Below are positions 34,834-44,813 of a DNA stretch of 64,000 nucleotides, piece after piece (the first letter of the stretch is position 1; each line of letters starts with the position of its first letter). Source of the stretch: Multifurca ochricompacta (lineage: Eukaryota > Basidiomycota > Agaricomycetes > Russulales > Russulaceae). The notes under the pieces are model-generated. The model was not told where the DNA came from and did not search any database. It saw nothing but the letters and a program-made list of their open reading frames with translations. Where the stretch lies: assembly GCA_022496185.1 (NCBI GenBank), contig WTXG01000134.1:39331-103330 (forward strand). The letters are read 5' to 3'. The position numbers were made by a program, and so were the translations under genes.

Positions 34834-36072
34834 CTAGAAACGACTCGTACCATCATCATCTTGTATCAGCTCCAAGTAGTCATCGGCTACATTACGATCA
34901 TCCATTGTATAGGTCTCCTTGTCCTCGTCCTGGGGGCATTGGTGAGTGCGGAGGAACCCATAGGGGCCGCGTTGACCGCACATGCGGCACAAATCATGGA
35001 TCGGGCAGTCCAGCTCTCGATGTCCCGCATTGTGACGCAAGCACTTGCCACACCATGCCGACGGGTTATTGATCGTTGGGGTGACTCCTATGCGGCGGAA
35101 GATGCAGAACCTGCTCCAATGCAAGTCACTACAACAGTGCCGACACCACTTGCGATTGAGAGGACAGTTCCAACTGATGTGATACTTACTATCACATCGC
35201 CAGCACGTCTCTCCGCGGGGGTTCTCATGCATACGCGGCATCTCAAATCGGTTCGGTAGTAGCACAGGAGCAGCCCCCAGTGATCGTGGGGGTAGGGGTT
35301 GGGCATATGTGTCGGCGTACCTCTCAGCAATTGTTTGGTAAGCATCCCCTTTCTCCAGCCTCTTCCGAATCTCCACCAACTCCTGCTCAATCTGGAACAT
35401 CCCGTTGGTCAGCCGGGCCATCATCTTCGCGTGTTCTTTGTACTGCTTGTTGAGTGTGTTGCACAAGGTTAGATTCTTCCGCAGTCTCATTACCTCGGCT
35501 TTGAGACGCGGAAGTCGCATGTCACTCAGTACTTCGTCGATGGCGAAGGCCCGCGAATCCTCAGCAGCCAGATGCCCCAGCTGTTCGTCGGTCATGGTAT
35601 GATGCAGACGACCAGTGTACCTTTCTTCCAGATAGACTGGAGCTCCATAAACGGGACCGTCCTTCTTCATACATCCGGCCACGTCCATCCCTCCATTGGT
35701 GTAAAAGATATACTTGGCGATGGCGGTAGTCCCATCAGCCATGGTGATTGCAAGGGGGTAGTACGTAGAGGAGTTAGGGTTGTTGGCGAAAAAGGGGAAC
35801 TCGGGGACTTCTTCATCCGATTCCATACCCACCAGGTCATTTGGGTGCGGCTCTTCACAGTGTTTAAAATCATCGTTGGGGTTGGGGGACTGGTTCTTGA
35901 CTCGAGCTTCGGCAGCCTCGTAGTCAATGGGTGAAGAAGGACGTGTGGAAGGGTGAGCGGCAGGGAAGTTCTCGACTGCTACCGTGGTAGCAGTGAAGGT
36001 GTCAATGGCGGCGTTGGCAGCGATGAAAGACATAATAGATTCTGTGGTTGTAGGACGTTGCTGTGGGGGCAT
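34834..36072 (-). CDS. G5 third ORF: coiled-coil protein with four zinc-knuckle-like motifs (intact)
   Basis: Extra ORF in the env position, 37 nt after the pol stop. I chose the ATG at 36072 (MPPQQRPTTTESIMSFIA) because G2 and G4 have the same start 34-36 nt after pol; an upstream in-frame ATG at 36171 would overlap pol. In the 412-residue form: an acidic Pro-rich N-terminal part; a conserved central domain (YPLAITMADG, AKYIFYTNGGMDVAGCMKK); a heptad-like coiled coil at about 182-241; Cys/His motifs at 290-303 and 310-323 (both CX2CX4HX4C), 341-356 (CX2CX6HX4C) and 362-379 (CX2CX11HXC); and an acidic tail. There is no signal peptide or membrane segment, so it is not an envelope protein. The knuckles suggest nucleic-acid binding, like nucleocapsid. 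I do not recognise the family; function unknown. Confidence 0.85.
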   Translation of the reverse strand: MPPQQRPTTTESIMSFIAANAAIDTFTATTVAVENFPAAHPSTRPSSPIDYEAAEARVKNQSPNPNDDFKHCEEPHPNDLVGMESDEEVPEFPFFANNPNSSTYYPLAITMADGTTAIAKYIFYTNGGMDVAGCMKKDGPVYGAPVYLEERYTGRLHHTMTDEQLGHLAAEDSRAFAIDEVLSDMRLPRLKAEVMRLRKNLTLCNTLNKQYKEHAKMMARLTNGMFQIEQELVEIRKRLEKGDAYQTIAERYADTYAQPLPPRSLGAAPVLLPNRFEMPRMHENPRGETCWRCDSKYHISWNCPLNRKWCRHCCSDLHWSRFCIFRRIGVTPTINNPSAWCGKCLRHNAGHRELDCPIHDLCRMCGQRGPYGFLRTHQCPQDEDKETYTMDDRNVADDYLELIQDDDGTSRF

Positions 36073-36109
36073 GTACTGGGGGATTTTGCTTAGGGTCTGG
36101 GTCGTCCTT

Positions 36110-39100
36110 TTAACTGTTCTTGGGCGCTTCCGGGTGTCGGTCATGGAACTCCAAGATAAGGGCCGGGGCAAAGATATTCCCAGCGGGCTCCCATGAGTTG
36201 TCAGAGTCTGGGAATCCTTTCCACTTGACTAGGTAATGTAACTTGCGCCCTCAGCCTTTACGTAGGGAATCTAGGATCCGCTCCACTTCCCACTCCGCCT
36301 CTCCATCGATTAATTCAGGGGGGGTTTTGGGAAGTTTTCCCCATAAAGGGTGGTCTCTCTGTAAGGTGTCAGAAGTCGAGCATGGAAGACTGGGTGAATT
36401 CTCCATGTGGGTGGAAGTTCAAGTTCATATGACACGTCTGACAGCTTCCTCGTTATCATGAAGGGTCCATGGCATCGGGGAGCTAATTTCGCCGTGGGAT
36501 GTGAGGTGCGAATGTTCTTCCCCTCCAACCAGACAAGGTCATTGGTCTGATAAGGCGTGAACCTTGTCGGTCTTTCAGCTAGGATCCTTTGTGCCTTGAG
36601 CAGATTCTTGTTGGCTGATTTCCTGATCTCCTCCCATTGGCTGATATGCTGCGCCACTGAGGGGGTGTTTGTAGGCTTTTTTGTCCAGTTGGTCCGTGGC
36701 GTCCATCCCATGATAAGCGAGAATGGAGGGGTCTTAGTAGTTCCATTGGGCCATGAGTTGTGTGCAAACTCTGCCATTGCCAACCAGTCGGCCCAGTCAT
36801 CCTGTCGTCCGTTGCACCAGAACCGAAGATATTGTTCTAGCCATTGGTTTGTTCTTTCAGACTGTCCATCAGTTTGTGGATGGTAGGCGGTTGAAATATT
36901 CTGGGTGATGTCTAAAGTCTTGCAGAGCGCCCTAGCAAAGGCGGAAGTGAAACGTGGGTCACGATCCGAGATGATCTTTTCTGGGAGGCCGTAGTGTCTG
37001 TAGACGTGATCCAGGTAGAGTTTGGCTACGCCTTCCGCTGTAACGGACTCATTACAGGGTATGAACAGTGCCGCTTTAGAGCAATTGTGGTCAGTGATGG
37101 TCAAGATAGAGTCGAATCCTCTGGAGATGGGGAGTTTGACTATGAAGTCCATCGCAATGGTCTGGAACGGTAGCGAGGCTGTAGGTGTGATCGGGAATGG
37201 TGCTGGTGGGTGTGGGTGCGTGTTTACTTTGTTGGCTTGGCAGCCCGCGCATCCTTTCACATAGTTTTCCACATCCTTCTTCATGTCCGGCCACCAGTAA
37301 TCTCGTTTGGCCAAGGCGTACATGTTAGTGATGCCAGGGTGGCCTGCAGAAGGGAGGTCGTGGTGAAAATGGATCACCCCCCTCTTAATGTTGTCACCAC
37401 CAGTGACAACGAGTCGATCCCCATCCTTCCACCAAAGGCCGTCGATCTTCTTCAGATTATGTGCGTCTGCCCATGCTTCGCATAACTGCTGATTCATATT
37501 TTGTGACACTTGCGCCCATAAATCCATGTCGTGGAGGCTCACAACAGTGGTTTTCGCGAAGACCTCTTCAGGCAAGACTGTGACATCGTTATTATCTTCT
37601 TCTCCACTGTTCAAGTCGGGTCGTTGCGATAGGGCATCTGCCCATGCATTGCGACTCCCTGCAATATGTTTCAACGTGAAGTTATATTCCTCCAGTTCTA
37701 AGACTTCGCGAGCAACCCGTCGACTGATCTTATGGGGTTCCTTCCAGTATAATAGGTTGGAGTGGTCGGTGTGAATGATGGTCTTATGGGGGGTCCCTGC
37801 TAGGTACGGTCACCAATGTCGTAGTGCTTTCACAATGGCGAGCAGTTCTCTGTCCCAGATATCGTAATTTCATTCTGCTGGTGAGAATGTCTCCGAGTAG
37901 AAGGCAACTGGGTGAAGCAATCCTGTTGCATCCCGTTGGTTGAGTACGGCTCCATTTGCAAAGTGCGATGCATCTACTTCGAGTTCAAAGGGTTGCTCAA
38001 GATCTGGTTGTAGAAGAACTGGTTCTGACCCCACAATGTCTCGGATCTGTTCGAAGGCTCATTGCTGTTCTTTTCCCCAGTGCCAAGGTGTATCCTTCTT
38101 CAGCAGCCCATTCAATGGCTGGGCGATACCTGAGAACCCTCGTACAAATCGTCGGTAGAAGTTGCAGAATCCGATGAAGGACCGCACGTCCTTGATACAT
38201 GTGGGTACAGGCCACTCCCGAATCCCTTGCACTTTTACTGGGTCCATTCGGACTTGCCCTCCCTCCAGGATGACTCCTAGGTACTCTATACTGCGTTGCT
38301 CGAATGAGCATTTGGCCGGTTTGAGATATAGATCATGTTTGTGTAGGATTTCTAATACTTGGTGAACTCGCTCTCGGTGATGGGGCAAACTGTCTGTTGT
38401 AGCCACGAGGATATCATCCATGTACACCACTACTTTGCCAGTGAGGATAAGGTCGCGGAAGATGTGGTTCATCATGGATTGAAAGGTGGCAGGCGAGTTG
38501 GTGAGGCCAAAGAACATGACATTTGGTTCAAAGAGTCCCTGATTGGTTTTAAACGCCGCTTTGCATTGATCCCCTTCCTTAATCCTGATGTTATTGTACC
38601 CCCATCGGACATCCATTTTGGAGAACAGAGACTTGTCCCTCATGGTGTCAATAAGTTCAGAGATGAGGGGAAGTGGATAAGCATTCTTTATGGTGTGGGC
38701 ATTTATCCGTCGGTAGTCTTGAACAGGTCGAAGCTTTCCATCTTTCTTCTTGATGAAGAAGAAGGGTGATGCGTATGGTGACTTCGACAGGCGAATATAT
38801 CCTTTCGCAAGGTGCTCTTCGAGGAACGTCGTAAGTGCTGCTTGCTCCTTCTGGGATAACGGGTAAATTTTGCAGTCAATCGCAGATGGGGTGTCAGGTG
38901 TGAAGTCAATGGCATGATCCCAGGGTCGCGCAGGTGGAAAACGTTGCGACTCTTCCTCTGAGAACACCTTCCAGTGTCGGTGATAGACCTCCGGTACTAC
39001 CTCCTCAAAGGTCTTTTCTGTCTGCCCTTCTACTGCCTTTTGGGCAAGTTCGGATGCCTTCGTAGCATAACAGCGACCCGTATCCTCCTCTTCTGTTCTT

Positions 39101-39660
39101 GACACCTTCATGTGTCGGATGGCGTAATCATATCCCAATGATGTAATGAGAACTGGGTAAAAGTCCTTATCCATGGTTGCATCGCTCCAATTGATCTTTG
39201 GCTCGAATGCTGCCAGCCATGGGTATCCCAGGATTAGGTCTTCGTTTCCTAAATCAGTGACAAGGAATCGAATTGCTTTGGTTCTCTCCCCCACTTGGAC
39301 ATTAAGGTCGGTGTAGTGAGTAATTCTCCCAGCTCTATTGGCTGTTCCGTCTATATTCCAGATGTTCTTTTCCTGGGGGAGTTCCAGCATCCCCAAGCCC
39401 ATGGTTCTTGCCATTCGCGGGCTAATGAAGTTGTCTGTGGCCCCTGAATCTATCAGGATGTCACGGTCGGCCGTCCTCTGTGTAGTCTCGAAATGTACTG
39501 GTATTTTCAATGACTTGAAGCGACTAGTATACACAGAGGTTACATGCAATGCTCGTGCCCAGGCCGACGGGGTAGAGCCAATCAAAAATCCTTTTTGGCG
39601 AAAGCCTTTTCTACTAGAATGGCCCTCACTTCCTCGCTTTCTTTCATCATGTTCGCCCAT
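36110..39660 (-). pseudogene. G5 pol: protease, RT, RNase H, integrase, chromodomain
   Basis: Protease with DSGATDNF, RT with YMDD (532 open codons, 39660-38059), RNase H, integrase and chromodomain (VERILDS, about 36280; WKGFPDSDNSWEP, about 36210). Stops at 38057-38059 (EQQ-stop-AFEQ, shared with G4), about 37872, about 37810 and about 36252 lie mostly at arginine codons. 37674-36310 is open and includes the H2C2 finger and the DDE core (SDRDPRF, GQSERTNQW). It ends at a 1-base loss in a C tract near 36331. Entry is by a -1 shift from gag at the A5GGAT5 tract near 39590: the pol frame reads QKGFLIGSTPSAW where gag ends KKDF-stop. Confidence 0.92.
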
Positions 39661-41099
39661 ATTTCTTGTGCTTTCTCCTCCTTCATCGACGTCTTCTTCT
39701 CGACAGTAGGTGGATTGTTATGGATAGGTGTGACCATTGCTTCCGCCACTCGCACTTCTTTCTTCGGGCACTCCCTGGACATGTGGCCCAGTGCTTTGCA
39801 GCGAAAGCACCTCCCTTCCTTCATCAACGTTTGTCTTTCGTCCTCTGTGAGTGCGACTCGTGCTCTGGTCCTGTCCGCAGAGGTATCCATCGCATTTGGA
39901 TCCCTTTGGGAAGCATGGGTGGGCTTAACTCCGAAGGCAGCCTTCCACTGTTCTCGGGTTTTGCCTTTCTTGGTGTCGACTCCGAAGCGTGTCTGGAAGT
40001 CGAGGTAGTCCTGTTGTTGTCGTCGAGCAGCATCCACCCATCCATCCCAGTCCTGGGGGTGGTGGAATTGGATAATATTTTTGACCAATGGGTTAGGCAA
40101 CCCTTGTGAGAACAGGTCTAATGTCGCCTCTTCGTCTGTATCGTACCCAGCTCTGTTAGCCAGGCTTCTGAATTTAGCCACATAGGCATCCAATTCGCCC
40201 TTTTCCATTTTAAGGGACTTCAATTCTCGGGCAGCCTTCTGCTTGGCCTGTCCGTCCGTAAATGCATCCTTGAATCTTTGGGCAACAGTGTCCCAAAGCA
40301 TTTCACTAGTGGTGCGACAACCACTTTCAACTTGTTCATTCAGCCACTCCAGCTGTTCCATTGTCCAGTCATCTACTGCATCTCCTCATATCAGAGATAA
40401 GAAAAGGTTGGCTCGTTGGAAGGGGTTAATGATTTGGGGAACGTCATGGTTGAAGTTTTTGAAGGTGGTGAACTCCAACATAAACTTCTTGCTCTGGGAG
40501 CGGTCCCCTGTGAATGTCTGGGGTAGCACTCCTGATAGCCGTCCTGAGGGCGGGGGTATGTTTGGCGGCATCGTGACTGGTGGAGGTGGCGGGGGTGGAG
40601 GGGCTGGGTCTGGGAGTTGGGCGGCGATGGTGGACATTTTTTGTTTCGGCGGGGTGACGGTGCTGGTGGACTGTAGGGATATCTGAGGAGTTGTCAAAGC
40701 AGGGGCTCTGAACGTGACAACTGCCGGTGCAACTGGGGTTGTAGTCAACGCTAATACCAGTGCTTCTTCACTTTGTTCTTCTACGTACTCTTCTGGTTCA
40801 GAGTCCGTAACAATGGCCGGGGGATTCTCTCTCCACGGTCCTAATCCAAATTCAGGTGGGGCAGGTCCTGTAGTGACCCAAGAGTGTCGGCTTTCCGAGT
40901 ATCAGATACGGTACCAAACCCTCTTTTCATCGTCGTATTCTACCGGTTGGTATCTTCCATCGTGATAGACGTAGTATCCAAACTCGGACTCAAAGTCTTT
41001 CCAGGCGGCAGAACCAAGTGTCTGCTGCGAAAGATTATTCTTGTCTCTTCGTTCGATGAGCTCTTCTTTAAACAAGGTCTGACTGCGGCTGGAAGCCAC
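39582..41099 (-). pseudogene. G5 gag, with two in-frame stops
   Basis: Starts MASSRSQTLFKEELIERRDK, 20 nt after the 5' LTR. The first stop (about 40902, YRI-stop-YSE) is at a codon that is CGA in G4. The second (about 40388, FLSLI-stop-GDAVDDW) is at the same codon as in G4. The rest (40361-39582) is open: capsid-like domain and CCHC knuckle CFRCKALGHMSREC (about 39810-39770), ending at TGA within GGATTTTTGA, which overlaps pol. Confidence 0.9.
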
Positions 41100-41105
41100 G
41101 ATGAG

Positions 41106-41116
41106 AGACTTGACTT
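41106..41116 (-). promoter_or_regulatory. G5 predicted self-primer binding site
   Basis: Minus-strand AAGTCAAGTCT, 2 nt from the LTR end. It is the exact reverse complement of AGACTTGACTT at 41340-41350 in the R region of the same LTR. The central bases differ from those of G4, yet pairing is kept. Confidence 0.6.
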
Positions 41117-41118
41117 GA

Positions 41119-41702
41119 TGTTACGCCCAGTGCAGGATGTTCCACACGACTTGTGTGACAGCGCAGTCAACGGTTCTAGGTAAGAAACCAATAAGGCTTC
41201 TTGGAGTTTGAGCGGGATGAGTCAAAGTCAAAGGGGCGCTCCCTAAGACGATGTTGAGCGGAGAAGTACCAAAAGTACTTGAGACAACTGAGTCAGAGAT
41301 CAAAGGGATGTCCAGAAGACAGGCACCGATGTATTCAATAAGTCAAGTCTGAGGTCTACAGTGTAGCTACAGTGGACTTATATACGTAACTCAACGGGCG
41401 TCTATAAGATAAGAGTACGGAGTCAAGTGGGCCCGAATATACGGAAGCGGACGGCGTAAAGTCTAGCTTCTGATAGGGTATTAAGTAAGTGTCCGGTTGT
41501 AAAGATAAGACGATAAGAAGATAAAGGGCCAAACATAAGTAAATGTCGCGTCAACAAGTACAAAGCGGGTCACGGGGATGGAAGTAGGGCACATGACGGA
41601 TCCCACGATGGAGACGTGATCGAGAAGTGTAAAGTAGGCAGCAGGGAGGGGTCGTCGTTGGGGAGGTGGAAGAAAACAGGGCAGATGGCAGAAGTCGTAA
41701 CA
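41119..41702 (-). repeat. G5 5' LTR
   Basis: 584 bp, minus strand; TATATAAG box near 41380, R-start at 41340-41350. Ends at the duplicated CTCTC. Confidence 0.92.
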
Positions 41703-42332
41703 CTCTCTTTGATGTGCCTTTTCAATCATGTATTTAGACTGCTAGGTTACAGAGACAGACCCTAAGTCTGTTCTCTTGTATTCAATACAGGTCTACTACT
41801 CTTCACCAGAATCCCCCTTGAACTTCCTAAGCTGCAACTTAGGAAACCTTCACCCCAAGACTTCCAGCAGGGCCTATTGCCACTGCCTTGCCCCCCTTCT
41901 TGCATGTGCCCCTCTTGTACCTAGTGGGCCTCTTGAATCTTGACCACAGCTTTTGTAGTTCACTTTGGCACCTGAATTAACCTGTCTTTGACAATCTTGA
42001 CCTTGACCTTGCACACACTCCATATCTTGAAGGACTGTGGCTTGAACAAACTTGACACAGCAGAGACCTAGCTGTGACAAGCACACAGACTGCATTTCAC
42101 CTTCCTGTGAATAGTTTGATACCTTACTTGATTAGACACAATCCTTCTCTGTCTTGGTTACTATAAGCACACTTGTTTACAGTATTTAAAGGATCCTTTT
42201 GCTGTACAGTTCACTTCAGTTCTGACCAACATAACTGAATTATAACTACCATTCTAGGTAGTTTGGATTATTTAACCTCAGGCTGCATTCATTAATACAA
42301 CCCTCTGGGTGGCTTTCAAGCAGTCCAGGATG
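41703..42332. other. degenerate repeat sequence, probable old LTR plus element end
   Basis: No gene seen. 41708-42080 continues the target sequence left of G5 and ends in AGCTGTGACA, the mirror of the TGTCACAGC terminus of the LTR at 14901. 42100-42310 contains, in reverse orientation, a promoter-like block (TATTTAAAGGATCC, GTACAGTTCACTTCAG) that recurs at about 51650-51851. Confidence 0.5.
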
Positions 42333-43715
42333 CTAAAAATGTGCATCCAGGACAGGCCGGGGCGGGGCTGCCAGGGAGAGGTCTAGGTAGGAGAGCGAGG
42401 AGGAGGATGGCTCACCAGCATCATCCAAACTCATCGTCTCCTCGGGCTTGTGCATTGACGCTTCAATGCCAAAGTTGGCCTTATTGAAGAAGGCGCTGGA
42501 GGAATCCCGCACCAGGCGTGGCCCTTGGGACACGATCGGGGGCGTGGCGTCGGGGCGTCCAGCTCCCACTCCATGGACTGAGAGGGGGGTTGGGGGGAGT
42601 CGCGAAGTCGCAGCGTACAGTGCGGCGTTTCTTCTTTGAAGACTTGGGGTGATTTCGAGGTCGCCTGGGACGAGGGGGGAGACGACGATGGCGTCAATCT
42701 CCGCCTGTGCCCGCGCATGGCGTTCGGCAGAATAGGCCACCCGGAACTGGGCAACCTCTTGGGAGACGCGTCGCGGGCCTCTTGTTCAAGGCGGGCGCAC
42801 ATTTCGTTGTACATCGCCACGCGCGAGGCGTCAACCTCAGCAAAGACGGCGGCACGTACCTCTTCCTCCATCTGGGCTCGGATTGTGTGGCGATAGTCGG
42901 AGTTAAGGAGTTCTTGGTCGAATTCTGCCCTATAGGCGGACATGGCGTGGGCGCAGGCCTCCACTTCAATAGCGGTGGCGTAGGCCGTGGGGTCCTCGTG
43001 ATTCGAAGACAGAAGACGCGATCAGTTGTTGGAGCATCATTTTGAAATGTTCTAGGGCGGTGTTCGCGTGGGAAGGCCCCAGGCTAGAGACACCGAGTCA
43101 GTAAACTCCCCTTCGTGATAGTCAAGAATAGAACGCAAATTTGGGGAGCGCAAGGCTCCCCGGGTGATGGCAGCGAGAAGGCCTCCGACAAGGCGTCCCC
43201 ACGCAGGGGGCTCCAGAGCGATGGAGAAGACTTCCTCCTCCCCGGAGCGGTGTATGCCAGCATCAAGAAGAGCGGCAATAGTGGTGGCAGCCATGGAAGG
43301 CTGCTCAGGGCCAAGGTGGATGTGAGTGTCCTCAAGGCAGAAATCCACAGCCAGTAATAGAGCGAATAGCCCATGTGGGTCTCAGAGAACGAGGCAAGGT
43401 CGTGGTGGCGCGTGCGCTGGAGGGCGTCTGGGCGGCGCGGGCAGCCTCCTCAGAGAGTTCCCCTGCATCAGGGCCGGGAGCCTGTAAGGAGTCATATAAC
43501 ATGGGGCGGACGAGCGAGTCGGCCACCTGACTGGTATTGGTCGGGAGGTTGGTCAAGGGGGTTAGGGACCCCGAGGAGGACAGTAGAGCCGCCCGCACGG
43601 GGAGGGGGTTCATAGGCAGGTGCCACCAAGCGGTTGGATGAGTTGGACCGACGGGGTCGTCGATCTTCGCTATGCCAACTGTACCGGCAAATTCGGCCGC
43701 CGTACCGGACTAACA
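42333..43715 (-). pseudogene. GC-rich degenerate coding remnant, possibly gag-like ORF1 of an element
   Basis: Markedly GC-richer than its surroundings. Minus-strand frames look protein-like but are broken by shifts: 43613-43332 (MNPLPVRAALLSSSGSLTPL), 43348-43052 (VDFCLEDTHIHLGPEQPSMA, EPPAWGRLVGGLLAAITRG), 42964 to about 42740 (a charged helical stretch with MEEEVRAAVFAEVDASRVAM) and 42740-42333 (Pro/Ser-rich tail). No Cys/His knuckle or catalytic motif. The 5' boundary TGTTAGTCCGGTAC at 43715 also occurs at 51562. I do not recognise the protein; the ORF1 of a non-LTR or other element is a guess. Confidence 0.45.
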
Positions 43716-43729
43716 CACTCTCTCACCAC

Positions 43730-44090
43730 TTGAGAGCAACGTTCACACATCTCGAAGATCACCGGCGCACAGGCGCTCCGAGTCTGTGCGATCTCCATAG
43801 CAGGACGGCGTCTTGATACCTTATACTTTGCGCCGTGGGGCTCTTGTGAACCACTTGTGACACATGATATCTGGCATCTCAGGCTGCTCCACCACCACGC
43901 CAATGGGAATAAAGTCACATCAGGATGATCAGTGCAAATGCTGTGTCTCGTGTGCACGAATGGATGTACTATGTTGCATGTCATTTAATTTAAGTTGATT
44001 GGCTGGACCCTAGATTTATCAATCTTCTACTTTGAAAACATCTTGCAACATGTGCAAAGAACCACTCTTTTTTTCTTTTCAAGTTTATTG
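43730..44090 (-). repeat. inverted upstream region of the unknown gene (fourth copy, truncated)
   Basis: Reverse complement of 55770-56090 with high similarity (GGTATCAAGACGCCGTCCTG, TGATCATCCTGATATGAC), i.e. the region upstream of gene copy C. It breaks at the TGTTAGTCC terminus before any coding sequence. It therefore marks a further copy of the locus destroyed by an insertion. Confidence 0.7.
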
Positions 44091-44310
44091 ATGTGCTTGC
44101 AAGGCTTTGCCATCATGTGTTACTAGTCTACAGGTCCCCGGTAACTACTAAGTTTTGTAAGAGGGAGACAGCCCTGGTTGTAAAACCCTGAAGGGAAAAG
44201 AAGTGGGAGAAGTAAGGGGGCACAACCCGCCTCACCATTGTTAAGTGTAGACCGTCCGAGAAAAGGAAGGTCCATCTTATCCTGCTAGCCCTATTCTGGC
44301 ACCAGAGGCC
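44091..44310. other. spacer between inverted upstream copies
   Basis: No gene. Contains CAAGTTTATTGATGTGCTTG and GTAACTACTAAG motifs that resemble parts of 50735-50810 inside the TIR element. Confidence 0.4.
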
Positions 44311-44813
44311 GCAAAGAACCACATGCGACACATGATATCTGCTCCACCATTGCACGCTAATGGGTCCGTAATCTGGAAAAAAACAATTCCAAGAAAAAGA
44401 AAGTGGTTCTTTGCGCATGTTGCAAGATGTTTTCAAGGTAGAAGATTGATAAATTTAGAGTCCAGCTGATCAACTTAAATTAAATGACATGCAACATAGT
44501 ACATCCATTTGCACACACTAGAAACAGCTTTTGCACTGATCATCCTGATATGACTTGATTCCATTGGTGTGGTGGTGGAGCAGCTTGAGATGTCAGATAT
44601 CATGTGTTGCAAGTGGTTCACAAGAGCCCCATGAGGTATCAAGACGCCGTCCTGCTATGGAGATTGCACCGAGTGCCCGTGCGCCCGAGTGATCTTCGAG
44701 ACGTGTGAATGTTGCTCTTAGGTTGCTCGTCCGGTATCATTTGTGCAAACTCATGGTAAATAAAATCCCCTTTATAAAACTTCAGCCCTTTCAGTAGCAA
44801 TCAGCCAGCAGCT

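Larger units (their letters stand above)
34217..41702 (-). mobile_element. gypsy element G5, full length (7486 bp)
   Basis: Minus strand, flanked by perfect CTCTC duplications (34212-34216 and 41703-41707). LTRs of 586 bp (34217-34802) and 584 bp (41119-41702) differ at only a few sites, largely CpG transitions near one end plus 1-base indels, so it is the youngest full gypsy copy here. gag and pol carry stops, but the third ORF is intact. Confidence 0.95.

Noticed and set aside
34834..36072. Third ORF as an envelope gene
   Set aside because: No signal peptide, transmembrane segment or fusion-type hydrophobic stretch; Cys/His knuckles point to nucleic-acid binding.
34737..36196. Several plus-strand frames opposite the G5 third ORF
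   Set aside because: Antisense shadows of the 412-codon ORF.
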